A DNA stretch of 64,000 nt from S144-45 sp015494035 (GTDB taxonomy: Bacteria > Pseudomonadota > Gammaproteobacteria > Xanthomonadales > Marinicellaceae): the NCBI GenBank assembly GCA_027057345.1, contig JALUIX010000052.1, positions 1 to 64,000 of the forward strand. Direction: 5' to 3'. A program made the translations under genes and the position numbers. The notes beneath the pieces were generated by a model that worked only from the letters and a program-made list of their open reading frames with translations, was not told the origin of the DNA and did not search any database. How positions within the stretch are numbered: the first letter of the stretch is position 1; each line of letters opens with the position of its first letter. This document shows positions 52,667 to 61,821 of this stretch, one piece after another.

Positions 52667-54517
52667 TTACTGACGTGAACCGGGCGTGATTTCAAGTTCC
52701 ACCCGTTTTTTGCCCCGACGCACCACCATTTTGACCGGTTGCCCGACTTTTAACGCCTGCAAGACATAGGTGTAGTCATAAATGTTTTCGATGGGCGTTC
52801 CAGCCAGCTCAATAATCACATCGCCGGGCTTTATGCCGGCCTTTTCAGCCGGGCCGCCTTTGGTGGCACCGTTCAGTCGCACGCCGGTGCCGTCTTCCTG
52901 GGCATAGTCCGGGATGGTTCCCAGGTAGGCGCGCATGCCGCCACGAATGCCCTTTTCCTGCTTGCGCTCCATTTTCTGAAAGTGCAAGGGCGTGGTGCTC
53001 TGGGCCAGGTCCCGGCCAATCAATGCCACCAATCTGGCAATTCTGGCGGTGCCCGGGTAGTTGAGCAAATCCGCGGTGTCGCGCGGGGTGTGATACTCCG
53101 GATGAGAACCGGTAAAAGCCGACAGCACCGGCACATTGTGCAGGTAAAAACTCATGGCATCGGTGGGCAGGTAGGCGTCCTGCTGCAGGGTGATATTCAA
53201 ACCCACCGGAGCGTTGCGTTTTTCGATGATGGCAGGCCACTCGCTGGCGGAACCTGTGCCCTGCATGATGGCGGCATCCCGCAAACGGCCCACCATGTCC
53301 ATGTTAAGGTAGGCGCCAAAACGGCCGGACAGGTCCTGTTCCTTGAAGCTTTTGACAAAGTTGTCCGAACCCAGCAAGCCCAGTTCTTCACCCGACCAGC
53401 CGATAAAAATCATATCCCGTACCGGGTTGAATTTGCCTTTTTTCTGCAAACCGGCCAGGTATTCGGCCGCTTCGATCATGGCGGCCACGCCCGATGCGTT
53501 GTCATCGGCACCCGGGTGCACGCGGCCCTGTTCATCGGCGCGCGCCAGCGAGGTGGAAGATTCTCCATGGCCCAGGTGGTCATAATGCGCACCAATCACC
53601 ACAGCCGGTAGTTTGGGGTTCGTGCCGGGCAAATAGGCGATGACGTTGTGGCCGGTTTTCTTTTCCTGCCGCAAGTCGATATTGGCTGACACTTGCACAC
53701 CTGGCAAGTCAAAACCCATGACAAAATCGCCTTTGTCGAGTTTTTTCTGAATCGCCTTTGGATCTTTAGCGGCCTGCTTAAACCAGGGTGCCACCACTGC
53801 ACGACTCACAGAAATGACCGGCAGGCTGCCCTGCGAGCTGGACGCATCATAGCGCAGCGGCACCAGCTCATCCTTGACGATGGTATTGGGACCGGCCACC
53901 AGAATCAGCCCCCGGGCACCATGCTGGCGTGCCGTCAGGGCCTTGAACCGGTCACTGGAAAAAGGCGCCAGCTTCACGCGTTGTTCGGGCGTCAGATCTT
54001 CAGGCATAAAGCGGTAGGCCAGCACCCATTTGTCTTTCACGTCCAGGTGGGTGTAGGAATCGTAGCTGTCCCCTGGCTTGTCGCCTTCAGGTTCGGTGAT
54101 GCCGTAGCCGGCAAACACCACCCCGGCGGGTTTCACCTGACCCTGGCCGGAAAAGGCCAAAGGTCGAAAATCCCGATTAACGGACAGCGCTTTGCCATTC
54201 ACCAGCAAATGGTTGCCCGGGCCCAACGTGGTGCCTGCATTAAACGCGTAGCGGTGAACGTAATCCGTGGACTGCCACGGCTTGAGGCCGATGGCGGCAA
54301 ATTCCCGCGCCAGGTACTGCGCCGCTTTGGACTCACTGGCGGTGCCTGTCATACGACCACCAAAGCCAGTCAACGCCTGCACGTGCTGGCGAATTTCCCG
54401 GGGAGTAATGGCGGTACTCAGCTCGCGTTTGGCCTGCCCGTAACAGGGCAAGACAACGGCCAGAAAAACCAGGAAGAACTGGATGCGATTGATGCGGTAC
54501 TGTGTTTTTGTGCTCAT
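52667..54517 (-). CDS. M28-family zinc aminopeptidase with PA and PDZ domains
   Basis: This is an exported peptidase. The 616 residues comprise a signal peptide (IQFFLVFLAVVLPCYGQA), a protease-associated insert (about 110-270), and the M28 catalytic domain. That domain carries ligands in GAHYDHLGH, GADDNASG, SGEELGLLG, NMDMVGR and SHPEYHTPRDT. A C-terminal PDZ domain (about 515-610, GGPAEKAGIKPGDVIIELAG) follows. It is 31 nt downstream of a PD40 lipoprotein gene and probably in one transcript. PA plus PDZ domains are typical of secreted M28 enzymes in protein-degrading marine bacteria. Confidence 0.93.
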   Translation of the reverse strand: MSTKTQYRINRIQFFLVFLAVVLPCYGQAKRELSTAITPREIRQHVQALTGFGGRMTGTASESKAAQYLAREFAAIGLKPWQSTDYVHRYAFNAGTTLGPGNHLLVNGKALSVNRDFRPLAFSGQGQVKPAGVVFAGYGITEPEGDKPGDSYDSYTHLDVKDKWVLAYRFMPEDLTPEQRVKLAPFSSDRFKALTARQHGARGLILVAGPNTIVKDELVPLRYDASSSQGSLPVISVSRAVVAPWFKQAAKDPKAIQKKLDKGDFVMGFDLPGVQVSANIDLRQEKKTGHNVIAYLPGTNPKLPAVVIGAHYDHLGHGESSTSLARADEQGRVHPGADDNASGVAAMIEAAEYLAGLQKKGKFNPVRDMIFIGWSGEELGLLGSDNFVKSFKEQDLSGRFGAYLNMDMVGRLRDAAIMQGTGSASEWPAIIEKRNAPVGLNITLQQDAYLPTDAMSFYLHNVPVLSAFTGSHPEYHTPRDTADLLNYPGTARIARLVALIGRDLAQSTTPLHFQKMERKQEKGIRGGMRAYLGTIPDYAQEDGTGVRLNGATKGGPAEKAGIKPGDVIIELAGTPIENIYDYTYVLQALKVGQPVKMVVRRGKKRVELEITPGSRQ

Positions 54518-54548
54518 GATATGCCCGGTCTGTGTTTATCTTGTCGTT

Positions 54549-55706
54549 TTACTTCAAGCCCAGCGCTCGCAGGGCGGCCTGGTGATCCCAGTGGCCACGG
54601 AAAATCTGGCCTTTATTGCCCTGGCTGCGCTTGGTCCAGTAAAGCTGGCTGCCATCGGGGGAAAACACCGGCAAGCCGTCAAAGCCCTCGGCATGGATGA
54701 CGCGCACCGGTTCGTGCCGGCCTTCGGTGTCAACAATATACAGCTCGAAATTACCAAAACCATTCAGGTTATTGGTGTAAATGATGTACTGCCCGCTGGG
54801 GTGGTAATACGGCGCCCAGGACATGACGCCCTGATGCGTGATCTGCCGTTTGTCACTGCCATCGAGTTTCATGGTGAAAATTTCCGCAGTGGCGCCATTG
54901 GGCTGAAAATGACGCCAGACGATGCGCTGGCCATCGGGGCTGAAAAATGGCCCGCCGTCATAGCCCAAAGCCGAGGTGAGCCGGCGCACCTGGCTGCCAT
55001 CGGCATTCATCAGGTAGATGTCCATGACTGCCGCCGGGTCGTGGGCAAAGGCTTTCTTTTCTGCCTCGGTGAGGCTGCCAGCGTAAGCCCGGCGGTTGGA
55101 AGCGAACACAATCAGCGAGCCATCGGGCGAGAAACTGCCCTCGGCGTCATAGCCCCGGGCGTGGGTCAGCTGCTGGTACTGATCCCCTTCGCGCACGAAA
55201 ATGTCGTAGTTTTCATCGTAATCCCAGCTATACCGACGCTGTTTACCCGAGGCGCGAAAAGCCAGCTCTTCGGCCTGCTTCTGTTTCGCCTTGGGGTCTA
55301 AATGGGTGGAGGAAAAAAGAATTTTCTCGCCATCGGGATGGATCCACGCACAGGTGGTCTTGCCCACACCGGGGCTGACCCGTTCGGTGTCGCCGGTTTC
55401 CAGGTCCATGAGGTAAATCTGGTAAAACGGGTTGTCGTCCTGGCGCTCACTCTGAAACACCAGTTGCGTGCCGTCGGCTGAAAAATACCCTTCTCCGGCC
55501 CGTTTGCCGGCAAAGGTTAGCTGGTTCACCTCGCTCAACAAGGGCCTGGGCTGTGCTTCCTGTTCCTTATGCTTCGCGTTATTCTGCGCGTCCATGGCAC
55601 TGGATGCAGCCGCTGGTTTGCTCGTTGACTGGCACCCGGCCAGCGTCAAAAACACTGCCACTAGTATGGCTATGGCCCGTGTCAGGGTGAGTGAGTTTCG
55701 ATTCAT
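54549..55706 (-). CDS. TolB-like PD40 beta-propeller lipoprotein
   Basis: From MNRNSLTLTRAIAILVAVF (55706) the 385-residue protein has a lipoprotein signal ending LAGC. About six WD/PD40 repeats follow, visible as recurring FSPDGS and FSPDGQ turns (GYFSADGTQLVFQS, GSFSPDGSLIVFAS, PFFSPDGQRIVW, PVFSPDGSQLYW). It lacks the N-terminal TolB domain. It overlaps glmM by 4 nt (ATGA) and precedes an M28 peptidase, so it may be a partner or substrate-binding unit of that peptidase. The longer upstream reading lies inside glmM. Confidence 0.87.
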   Translation of the reverse strand: MNRNSLTLTRAIAILVAVFLTLAGCQSTSKPAAASSAMDAQNNAKHKEQEAQPRPLLSEVNQLTFAGKRAGEGYFSADGTQLVFQSERQDDNPFYQIYLMDLETGDTERVSPGVGKTTCAWIHPDGEKILFSSTHLDPKAKQKQAEELAFRASGKQRRYSWDYDENYDIFVREGDQYQQLTHARGYDAEGSFSPDGSLIVFASNRRAYAGSLTEAEKKAFAHDPAAVMDIYLMNADGSQVRRLTSALGYDGGPFFSPDGQRIVWRHFQPNGATAEIFTMKLDGSDKRQITHQGVMSWAPYYHPSGQYIIYTNNLNGFGNFELYIVDTEGRHEPVRVIHAEGFDGLPVFSPDGSQLYWTKRSQGNKGQIFRGHWDHQAALRALGLK

Positions 55707-57046
55707 TCTGCCAGCTCCTGAATTTCTGCGGCCAGTTGCCCGGCCAGTTGCGTTGCTTGTTCGGCACGTTCGCATTCAACCATGACGCGCACCAATGGTT
55801 CGGTGCCCGAAGCGCGTATCAGCACCCGGCCGGAATCACCCAGTGTGGCATTGGCGTCTGCGGTCAGGGTTTGTACCCGCGGGTGTTTTATCAAATCGCG
55901 CGGCTTGTTGGCCTTGACGTTTATCAAGGTTTGAGGAAACAGCGGCATTTCCGCAGCCAGTTCACGCAGGCTGCGGCCCGTTTCCCGCAACACGGCCAGC
56001 ACCATCAAGGCACTGATAATGCCATCGCCGGTGGTGGCCAGGTCAAGGTTAAGGATATGCCCCGATGATTCGCCGCCCAGGGTCCAGCCGTTTTGTTTCA
56101 GCCGTTGATGCACGTAGCGATCGCCCACGTTGGCGCGCTGGAAAGGGATGCCCAGCGCCTGCAGGCCAGCGGCCATGCCCTGGTTGCTCATTAGGGTGCC
56201 CACCACACCGCCATTCAGTCGCCCTTGTTGGTGCAGGTGCTTGGCCACCAGAAAAATCAGCCGGTCGCCATCCACCACTTCGCCGGTTTCGTCCACCATC
56301 AGCACGCGATCGCCATCACCGTCCAGGGCGATGCCCAGGTCAGCGCCGGTTTTCCTCACGGTGTCCTGCAACAGTTGGGGGTGGGTGGAACCGCAATCGG
56401 CGTTGATGTTGAGCCCGTCCGGGCGATCGCCGATGACCGTGAGCTGCGCCCCCAGCTCACGAAAGACTTCCGGCGCCGTGCGGTAGGTGGCGCCATTGGC
56501 GCAGTCCAGCGCAATACGCATGCCATGCAGGCTGAGCTGATCAGGAAAGGTGCTTTTGCAGTATTCCACGTAACGACCGGCAGCGTCTTCGATGCGGCGC
56601 GCCTTGCCCAGCTTTTCCGACGGCACGGTAACAAAATCCTTTTCCAGTTCCGCTTCAATGGCCAGCTCCAGCTCGTCGCTGAGTTTTTCCCCGTGCTGGT
56701 TAAAGAACTTGATGCCGTTGTCGTGAAACGGGTTGTGGGAAGCACTGATAACGATACCGGCCGAAGCATGCATGGAACGCGTGAGCCAGGCGATGGCCGG
56801 GGTGGACATGGGACCAAGCAAAAGGATGCCCGTGCCGGCCGAAGACAGGCCCGCTTCCAGCGCCGATTCCAGCATGTAACCGGAAATGCGCGTATCCTTG
56901 CCGATCACGATGGTGTTGGCACGCGACTGACCGCCCAGCACCTTGCCGGCCGCGCGACCCAGTCGCAAGGCAAATTCGGCGGTCATTACGCCGCCGCCCA
57001 CCCGACCGCGGATGCCGTCGGTACCAAAATATTTTTTTCTTGTCAT
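55703..57046 (-). CDS. glmM: Phosphoglucosamine mutase GlmM
   Basis: GlmM converts glucosamine-6-phosphate to glucosamine-1-phosphate for wall and LPS synthesis. The 447-residue protein has the phosphoserine loop VISASHNPFHDNGIKFF (about 97-113), the metal loop DGDGDR and the C-terminal RASGTEPLVRVMVE. It overlaps folP by 4 nt and the PD40 gene by 4 nt. In E. coli secG follows glmM; here peptidase genes take that place. Confidence 0.97.
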   Translation of the reverse strand: MTRKKYFGTDGIRGRVGGGVMTAEFALRLGRAAGKVLGGQSRANTIVIGKDTRISGYMLESALEAGLSSAGTGILLLGPMSTPAIAWLTRSMHASAGIVISASHNPFHDNGIKFFNQHGEKLSDELELAIEAELEKDFVTVPSEKLGKARRIEDAAGRYVEYCKSTFPDQLSLHGMRIALDCANGATYRTAPEVFRELGAQLTVIGDRPDGLNINADCGSTHPQLLQDTVRKTGADLGIALDGDGDRVLMVDETGEVVDGDRLIFLVAKHLHQQGRLNGGVVGTLMSNQGMAAGLQALGIPFQRANVGDRYVHQRLKQNGWTLGGESSGHILNLDLATTGDGIISALMVLAVLRETGRSLRELAAEMPLFPQTLINVKANKPRDLIKHPRVQTLTADANATLGDSGRVLIRASGTEPLVRVMVECERAEQATQLAGQLAAEIQELAE

Positions 57047-57867
57047 GCCTGTGCTTGATTGATGGCTGTCAGCACCTTGAGCGCCTGGCGGGTTTCGGCC
57101 ACGTCATGTACGCGCAGAATGTCTGCTCCGTTAAACCAGCCCCAGGTGGCCGCGGCCACGCTGCCTGACACACGCTTATCCGCTTCGGGCTGATCCAGAA
57201 TGGCGCCGATAAAGGCTTTTCGGGAAACGCCCAGCAACAGCGGAAAACCCAGCGCCCGAATTTCGCGCAGGCCCTTGAGCAGAATCAGGTTGTGCTGCAG
57301 GCTTTTGCCAAAGCCGATGCCCGGGTCCAGGTAAATGTGTTCCGGCTTGATGCCAGCGGCCAGGCAGTTGTCAGCGCGATCCTGCAGAAAGCTTTGCACC
57401 TCGTGCAGCACGTCTTTATACTGCGGGTTATTCTGCATGGTTTCCGGTGTGCCCTTTTTGTGCATCAGGCACACCGGTACATCGGCCTCCACGGCCACCT
57501 GCAAGGCGCCGGTGGCCTGCAAAGCGTTGACATCATTGATGAATCCGGCACCGGCTTCCACCGCCACCTGCATCACTTCGGCCTTGCTGGTGTCCACCGA
57601 AATCAGGGCATCCGGCGCGGCCTGTACGATGCCTTCAATGACCGGAATCACGCGCTGCAGTTCTTCCTCAACGGATACCGCACTGGCTCCGGGGCGCGTG
57701 GACTCACCGCCCACGTCCACCATGTCGGCACCGGCTTCCAGCAGGCGCAAAGCGTGTTCAATGGCATTATGCGGGTCAAGGAACTGACCACCATCGGAAA
57801 AAGAATCGGGGGTCACGTTAACGACCCCCATGATTTTGCAGTTTGGATTTGGCTGAATGCCGGGCAT
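57043..57867 (-). CDS. folP: Dihydropteroate synthase
   Basis: FolP joins para-aminobenzoate to dihydropterin in folate synthesis and is the sulfonamide target. The 274-residue TIM barrel has GVVNVTPDSFSDGG (about 14-27), GGESTRPGA and a C-terminal VHDVAETRQAL. It starts 1 nt after the ftsH stop and overlaps glmM by 4 nt. Confidence 0.97.
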   Translation of the reverse strand: MPGIQPNPNCKIMGVVNVTPDSFSDGGQFLDPHNAIEHALRLLEAGADMVDVGGESTRPGASAVSVEEELQRVIPVIEGIVQAAPDALISVDTSKAEVMQVAVEAGAGFINDVNALQATGALQVAVEADVPVCLMHKKGTPETMQNNPQYKDVLHEVQSFLQDRADNCLAAGIKPEHIYLDPGIGFGKSLQHNLILLKGLREIRALGFPLLLGVSRKAFIGAILDQPEADKRVSGSVAAATWGWFNGADILRVHDVAETRQALKVLTAINQAQA

Positions 57868-57868
57868 G

Positions 57869-59806
57869 TCAGACCTGTTCGGCCGGGCCGCCTACCGTCG
57901 GTGTGCTGCGGCTGGGTTTGGCCGGCTTTTCCTCGGCCTTGACGCCGCCACCTGGCCGTTCGTCATCGTTCCAGCCTTCCGGAGGGGACGGCTTTTTGCC
58001 TTGCATGATTTCCGCAATCTGGTTCTCGTCAATGGTTTCGTACTTCATCAAGGCTTCGGCCATCAGGTGCAGCTTGTCCAGATTTTCTTCCAGGATTTCC
58101 CTGGCACGGTTGTAGTTGCGCGTGATGATGTCCTTGATTTCCTGGTCAATCTTGCGCGCGGTTTCATCGGACATGTGTTTGTGCTGGGTCACCTGACGAC
58201 CCAGAAAAACCTCTTCCTCGTCTTCGTGGTAGCTCATGGGCCCCAGCACGTCCGACAGGCCCCACTTGGTGACCATGTTGCGCGCCAGGCTGGTGGCGCG
58301 TTCAATGTCATTGCTGGCCCCGGTGGTCACGGCGTCGGCGCCGCCAATCAGTTCTTCGGCAATGCGGCCACCAAACAGGCTGGCAATCTGGCTTTCAATG
58401 CCGCGCTTGCTGAGCGAGTACTTGTCTTCCTCAGGCAAAAACATGGTCACACCCAAGGCCCGGCCACGCGGAATGATGGTGACCTTGTAGACCGGATCGT
58501 GCTCGGGCACTTTCAGGCCCACAATGGCGTGACCGGCTTCGTGATAGGCGGTGTTGAGTTTTTCCTTTTCGTTCATGACCATGGAACGGCGTTCGGCGCC
58601 CATCATGATCTTGTCCTTGGCCTTTTCGAAGTGCTCCATGGTCACTTCCTTTTGGCCTTCACGGGCGGCAAAAAGCGCGGCCTCGTTGACCAGATTGGCC
58701 AGGTCAGCCCCGGAGAATCCGGGCGTACCGCGCGCCAGCACCGACGCCTTGACGTCTTCGGCCAGCGGCACTTTCTTCATGTGGACCTTGAGAATGGCTT
58801 CACGGCCCTTGATGTCCGGCAGGCCCACCACCACCTGGCGGTCAAACCGGCCAGGACGCAAAAGGGCCGGATCGAGCACGTCGGGGCGGTTGGTGGCGGC
58901 GATCACGATGACACCTTCATTGCCTTCGAAACCGTCCATTTCCACCAGTAACTGGTTGAGTGTCTGTTCGCGTTCGTCGTGACCGCCACCCAGACCGGCG
59001 CCGCGGTGGCGGCCGACGGCGTCAATCTCGTCAATAAAAATGATGCACGGCGCGTGCTTCTTGGCCTGTTCGAACATGTCGCGCACGCGGCTGGCGCCCA
59101 CGCCCACAAACATTTCCACGAAATCGGAACCGGAAATGGTGAAAAACGGCACCTTGGCCTCACCGGCGATGGCCTTGGCCAGCAGGGTTTTACCGGTGCC
59201 TGGCGGGCCAACCATAAGCACGCCACGGGGAATGTGCCCACCCAGGCGCTGGAAGCGGGTCGGGTCCTTGAGAAAATCCACCAGTTCCTTCACGTCTTCC
59301 TTGGCTTCTTCGGCCCCGGCCACGTCATCAAAAGTCACCTTGACCTGATCTTCGCCCAGCAACTTGGCCTTGCTGCGGCCAAAAGACATGGCGCCGCCGC
59401 CTTTGCCGCCACCTTGCATCTGACGCATGATGAACAGCCACAGGCCGATAAACAGCACCACCGGCAGCAGGTCGCGCAAGAGCGTGAACAGCACACTGTC
59501 TTCCTTGGGTGGTTTGGAATCAAACTTGACGCCGTGCTTGAGCATGTCATCAATCAGGCCCGGATCATCGGGCTTCTGCACGACAATTTTATCGCCGTCC
59601 AGGGTTTTGGCGTGGATTTCCGTGTGCACCAGGCTTTGCTGGTCCATTTCGGCTTCGGTAATTTCGTTATTGCGCACCATCTGGATAAAATCCGAATAGG
59701 CCACCTTTTTGGCCACTTCGGGTTGTTGCATGGTGGCGCTGAAAATCGTCACCAGAACCATCAGGGCGACAATCCATAGCAGGATATTGCGGGCTACGTT
59801 ATTCAA
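57869..59806 (-). CDS. ftsH: ATP-dependent zinc metalloprotease FtsH
   Basis: FtsH is a membrane-anchored AAA+ protease that degrades membrane proteins and LpxC. The 645 residues have two N-terminal membrane segments (about 5-22 and 100-128), Walker A GPPGTGKT, Walker B FIDEIDAVGR and the second region of homology RPGRFDRQV. The zinc site is HEAGHA. A proline- and glutamate-rich tail follows. folP and glmM follow in the standard order. Repeat copy 13 now separates ftsH from rlmE. Confidence 0.98.
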   Translation of the reverse strand: MNNVARNILLWIVALMVLVTIFSATMQQPEVAKKVAYSDFIQMVRNNEITEAEMDQQSLVHTEIHAKTLDGDKIVVQKPDDPGLIDDMLKHGVKFDSKPPKEDSVLFTLLRDLLPVVLFIGLWLFIMRQMQGGGKGGGAMSFGRSKAKLLGEDQVKVTFDDVAGAEEAKEDVKELVDFLKDPTRFQRLGGHIPRGVLMVGPPGTGKTLLAKAIAGEAKVPFFTISGSDFVEMFVGVGASRVRDMFEQAKKHAPCIIFIDEIDAVGRHRGAGLGGGHDEREQTLNQLLVEMDGFEGNEGVIVIAATNRPDVLDPALLRPGRFDRQVVVGLPDIKGREAILKVHMKKVPLAEDVKASVLARGTPGFSGADLANLVNEAALFAAREGQKEVTMEHFEKAKDKIMMGAERRSMVMNEKEKLNTAYHEAGHAIVGLKVPEHDPVYKVTIIPRGRALGVTMFLPEEDKYSLSKRGIESQIASLFGGRIAEELIGGADAVTTGASNDIERATSLARNMVTKWGLSDVLGPMSYHEDEEEVFLGRQVTQHKHMSDETARKIDQEIKDIITRNYNRAREILEENLDKLHLMAEALMKYETIDENQIAEIMQGKKPSPPEGWNDDERPGGGVKAEEKPAKPSRSTPTVGGPAEQV

Positions 59807-59868
59807 GTTGTTTTTCCTCTCCAGAAGTTATTTCCTGTGGCGACGGCATCCATGCCCTCGCCGTTATC

Positions 59869-60034
59869 AGGGAAGCTCTGATTGAATCGTGACACGGCAT
59901 CTTGCGACGTAAAATCGTCCATTTCTGCGTTGCAAACCTTCACAATAGCTTGCTATTGCGTGCGGTTTGCGTCTTGAACTGAACAATTTTTCATTACAAT
60001 CTGCTCGCGCCAGATTCAATCAGAGCTTCCTTAG
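59869..60034 (-). repeat. Intergenic hairpin repeat, subfamily B, copy 13
   Basis: A minus-orientation B element inserted in the rlmE-ftsH spacer, 62 nt upstream of ftsH. The outer ends AGGGAAGCTCTGATTGAATC and GATTCAATCAGAGCTTCCTT pair almost fully. Confidence 0.9.
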
Positions 60035-60084
60035 TTTTCTGCCACAGTCAACCGCGTGACAAATCCGCGTGACAAATCAAGGCG

Positions 60085-60711
60085 TTACGCCGGCTTTTTA
60101 AAGCCCTTTGCCACCGCGTACACTTCGCGGCTACGCGGGCGCGATGCCTGCGGTTTGCGCATCACCACTTTATCAAACTGGCTGCGCAGTTGCTTCAGGT
60201 AGGCATCAAACCCTTCACCCTGAAACAGTTTAATGGCGAAATGACCACCCGGCTTGAGTTTTTGCTGACAAAAATCCAGTGCCAGCTCGGCCAGGTACAT
60301 GGCGCGCGCCTGATCGGCGGCGGCCACTCCACTCATGTTGGGGGCCAAATCCGATAACACAAGGTCAACCCGATCCTCGCCCAACTGCTCTGTCAGCGCA
60401 TCCAGCACTGCCTGTTCACGGAAGTCTCCCTGAATGAATTCCACGCCTTCCAGCGGTTCCATGGGCAAAATATCCAGGCCCACAATGCGCGCTTCAGGCG
60501 GCAACAGCTGACGCGCTATCTGACACCAGCCACCGGGTGCGGCACCCAGGTCCACCACACTTTTGACCTGATCCAGCAGACCGTCTTTTTCATGCAATTC
60601 CTTCAGCTTGAAGGCGGCCCGGGAACGCAGATTCTGCTCCTGCGCCAGTTTGACAAAATGGTCGTCAAAATGTTCCTTGAGCCAACGCTGGGAGGATTTA
60701 CTGCGTGTCAT
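60085..60711 (-). CDS. rlmE: 23S rRNA (uridine-2552 2'-O) methyltransferase RlmE
   Basis: RlmE methylates the ribose of U2552 in the 50S A loop. The 208-residue protein has RSRAAFKLKELHEKDGL with the first catalytic lysine, the SAM motif VVDLGAAPGGWCQ, DLVLSDLAPNMSG with the catalytic aspartate, and GGHFAIKLFQGEG. It is divergent from yhbY (112 nt) and upstream of ftsH, as in E. coli. Confidence 0.97.
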   Translation of the reverse strand: MTRSKSSQRWLKEHFDDHFVKLAQEQNLRSRAAFKLKELHEKDGLLDQVKSVVDLGAAPGGWCQIARQLLPPEARIVGLDILPMEPLEGVEFIQGDFREQAVLDALTEQLGEDRVDLVLSDLAPNMSGVAAADQARAMYLAELALDFCQQKLKPGGHFAIKLFQGEGFDAYLKQLRSQFDKVVMRKPQASRPRSREVYAVAKGFKKPA

Positions 60712-60823
60712 GTGGTTTCCGCGCCGCGCACACGGCAGTGATGGGTGTTTTGGCCGGTGGTGGCTGACTTGCCGAAGCCACCGCGGTACAATGCCATTTT
60801 ATCACAGAACAACACAGCCACCC

Positions 60824-61108
60824 ATGAACAAGGAACAACAGAAATTTCTGCGCGGACTCAGCCATCACATCCACCCGGTGGTCATCGTGGCCGGCAAAGG
60901 CCTGTCGGAAAACGTCATGCAGGAGATCGAGAACGCGCTGGACAAGCACGAACTGGTCAAGGTCAAGCTGCGCACCGATCGCGACCAGCGGGCCGAATTC
61001 ACCGACAGCATCGTCAAGCGCACCGGCGCCGAACTGGTGCACTCCATCGGCCAGAACATCACCCTGTTCCGGCGCAATCCGGACGAAGCGGTGATTGAAC
61101 TGCCCTGA
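60824..61108 (+). CDS. yhbY: CRM-domain ribosome-assembly protein YhbY
   Basis: A 94-residue RNA-binding protein of the CRS1-YhbY fold, associated with pre-50S particles. It has the LRGLSHHIHPVVIVAGKGLS segment (about 9-28), LDKHELVKVKLR, and GQNITLFRRN with the fold's late basic patch. The ATG at 60824 is the conserved start. It diverges from rlmE. Confidence 0.95.
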   Translation: MNKEQQKFLRGLSHHIHPVVIVAGKGLSENVMQEIENALDKHELVKVKLRTDRDQRAEFTDSIVKRTGAELVHSIGQNITLFRRNPDEAVIELP

Positions 61109-61179
61109 AACACCCCCATTTACAGGACAAAATAACCGGCGCTCACCACAGCCATCAGCCGACCCAAGCGAGGAAAACC

Positions 61180-61566
61180 ATGTTACTGAATGAAGACCCA
61201 TTAAGCGGCGATTACCTGATCAAGGCCATCGAAGACGAATGCCTGGTGTTGCCGGAAGAAAAAATCTGCCACTCCTGCCTGATCAGCAATCAGGAAATCT
61301 GGCACCGACCGGACATTTGCCACGTGGCGCAACTGGATCAGGCACTGGTGGACAAGGTACTGCAGCTGAAACCGGAAATTTTCTTTCTCGGCACCGGCGC
61401 TAAAATCATCTGGCCAAACCCGGAGCTGCTGCGCCCACTGCTGGACGCCCACATCGGCGTCGAAGTGATGGACACCCACGCCGCGGCCCGCACCTATGAC
61501 GTGGTGGTGGCCGAAGGCCGCCAGGCCGCCGCCTTTTTCATCATCGACAAAAACTGCCCCGAATAA
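61180..61566 (+). CDS. Mth938-like domain protein (DUF498/DUF598)
   Basis: The 128-residue protein has an Mth938-like fold with VLQLKPEIFFLGTGAKIIW and the characteristic MDTHAAARTYDVVVAEGR (about 100-117). Members are widespread in proteobacteria but lack a settled function; one eukaryotic relative (NDUFAF3) helps assemble complex I. It lies 71 nt after yhbY on the same strand. Repeat copy 14 follows, facing the helicase gene. Confidence 0.85.
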   Translation: MLLNEDPLSGDYLIKAIEDECLVLPEEKICHSCLISNQEIWHRPDICHVAQLDQALVDKVLQLKPEIFFLGTGAKIIWPNPELLRPLLDAHIGVEVMDTHAAARTYDVVVAEGRQAAAFFIIDKNCPE

Positions 61567-61652
61567 GCGCTTTGCTGCTCCACCTGAAAGCGAACGCCGC
61601 GCGCATTACATGAAGCATTGGGTTTTTATTTTCTTGGGCTTTGAATAAGCAC

Positions 61653-61821
61653 TTAAGGAAGCGCTGATTGAATCTGGAGCGAGCAGATTGTTGTGGAAAA
61701 TTGTTCAGTTCAAGGCGCAAACCGCACGTAATAGCCAAGCTATTGCGAAGGTTTGCAACACAGAAATGGACGGTTTTACACCGCATAATGCCGTGTTACG
61801 ATTCGATCAGCGCTTCCTTAA
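61653..61821 (+). repeat. Intergenic hairpin repeat, subfamily B, copy 14
   Basis: The cleanest B copy. TTAAGGAAGCGCTGATTGAA pairs with TTCGATCAGCGCTTCCTTAA with one T.G pair. Inside, AAAATTGTTCAGTTC pairs with GAAATGGACGGTTTT at 14 of 15 positions, three of them T.G. GCAAACC pairs with GGTTTGC and AATAGC with GCTATT. Its right end supplies the stop of the helicase gene on the other strand. Confidence 0.92.

Noticed and set aside
37..61821. The repeats as a CRISPR array or as REP/RAYT elements
   Set aside because: They are dispersed singly or in pairs without regular spacers, and at about 165 bp are much longer than CRISPR or REP units. No cas gene or RAYT transposase is present.
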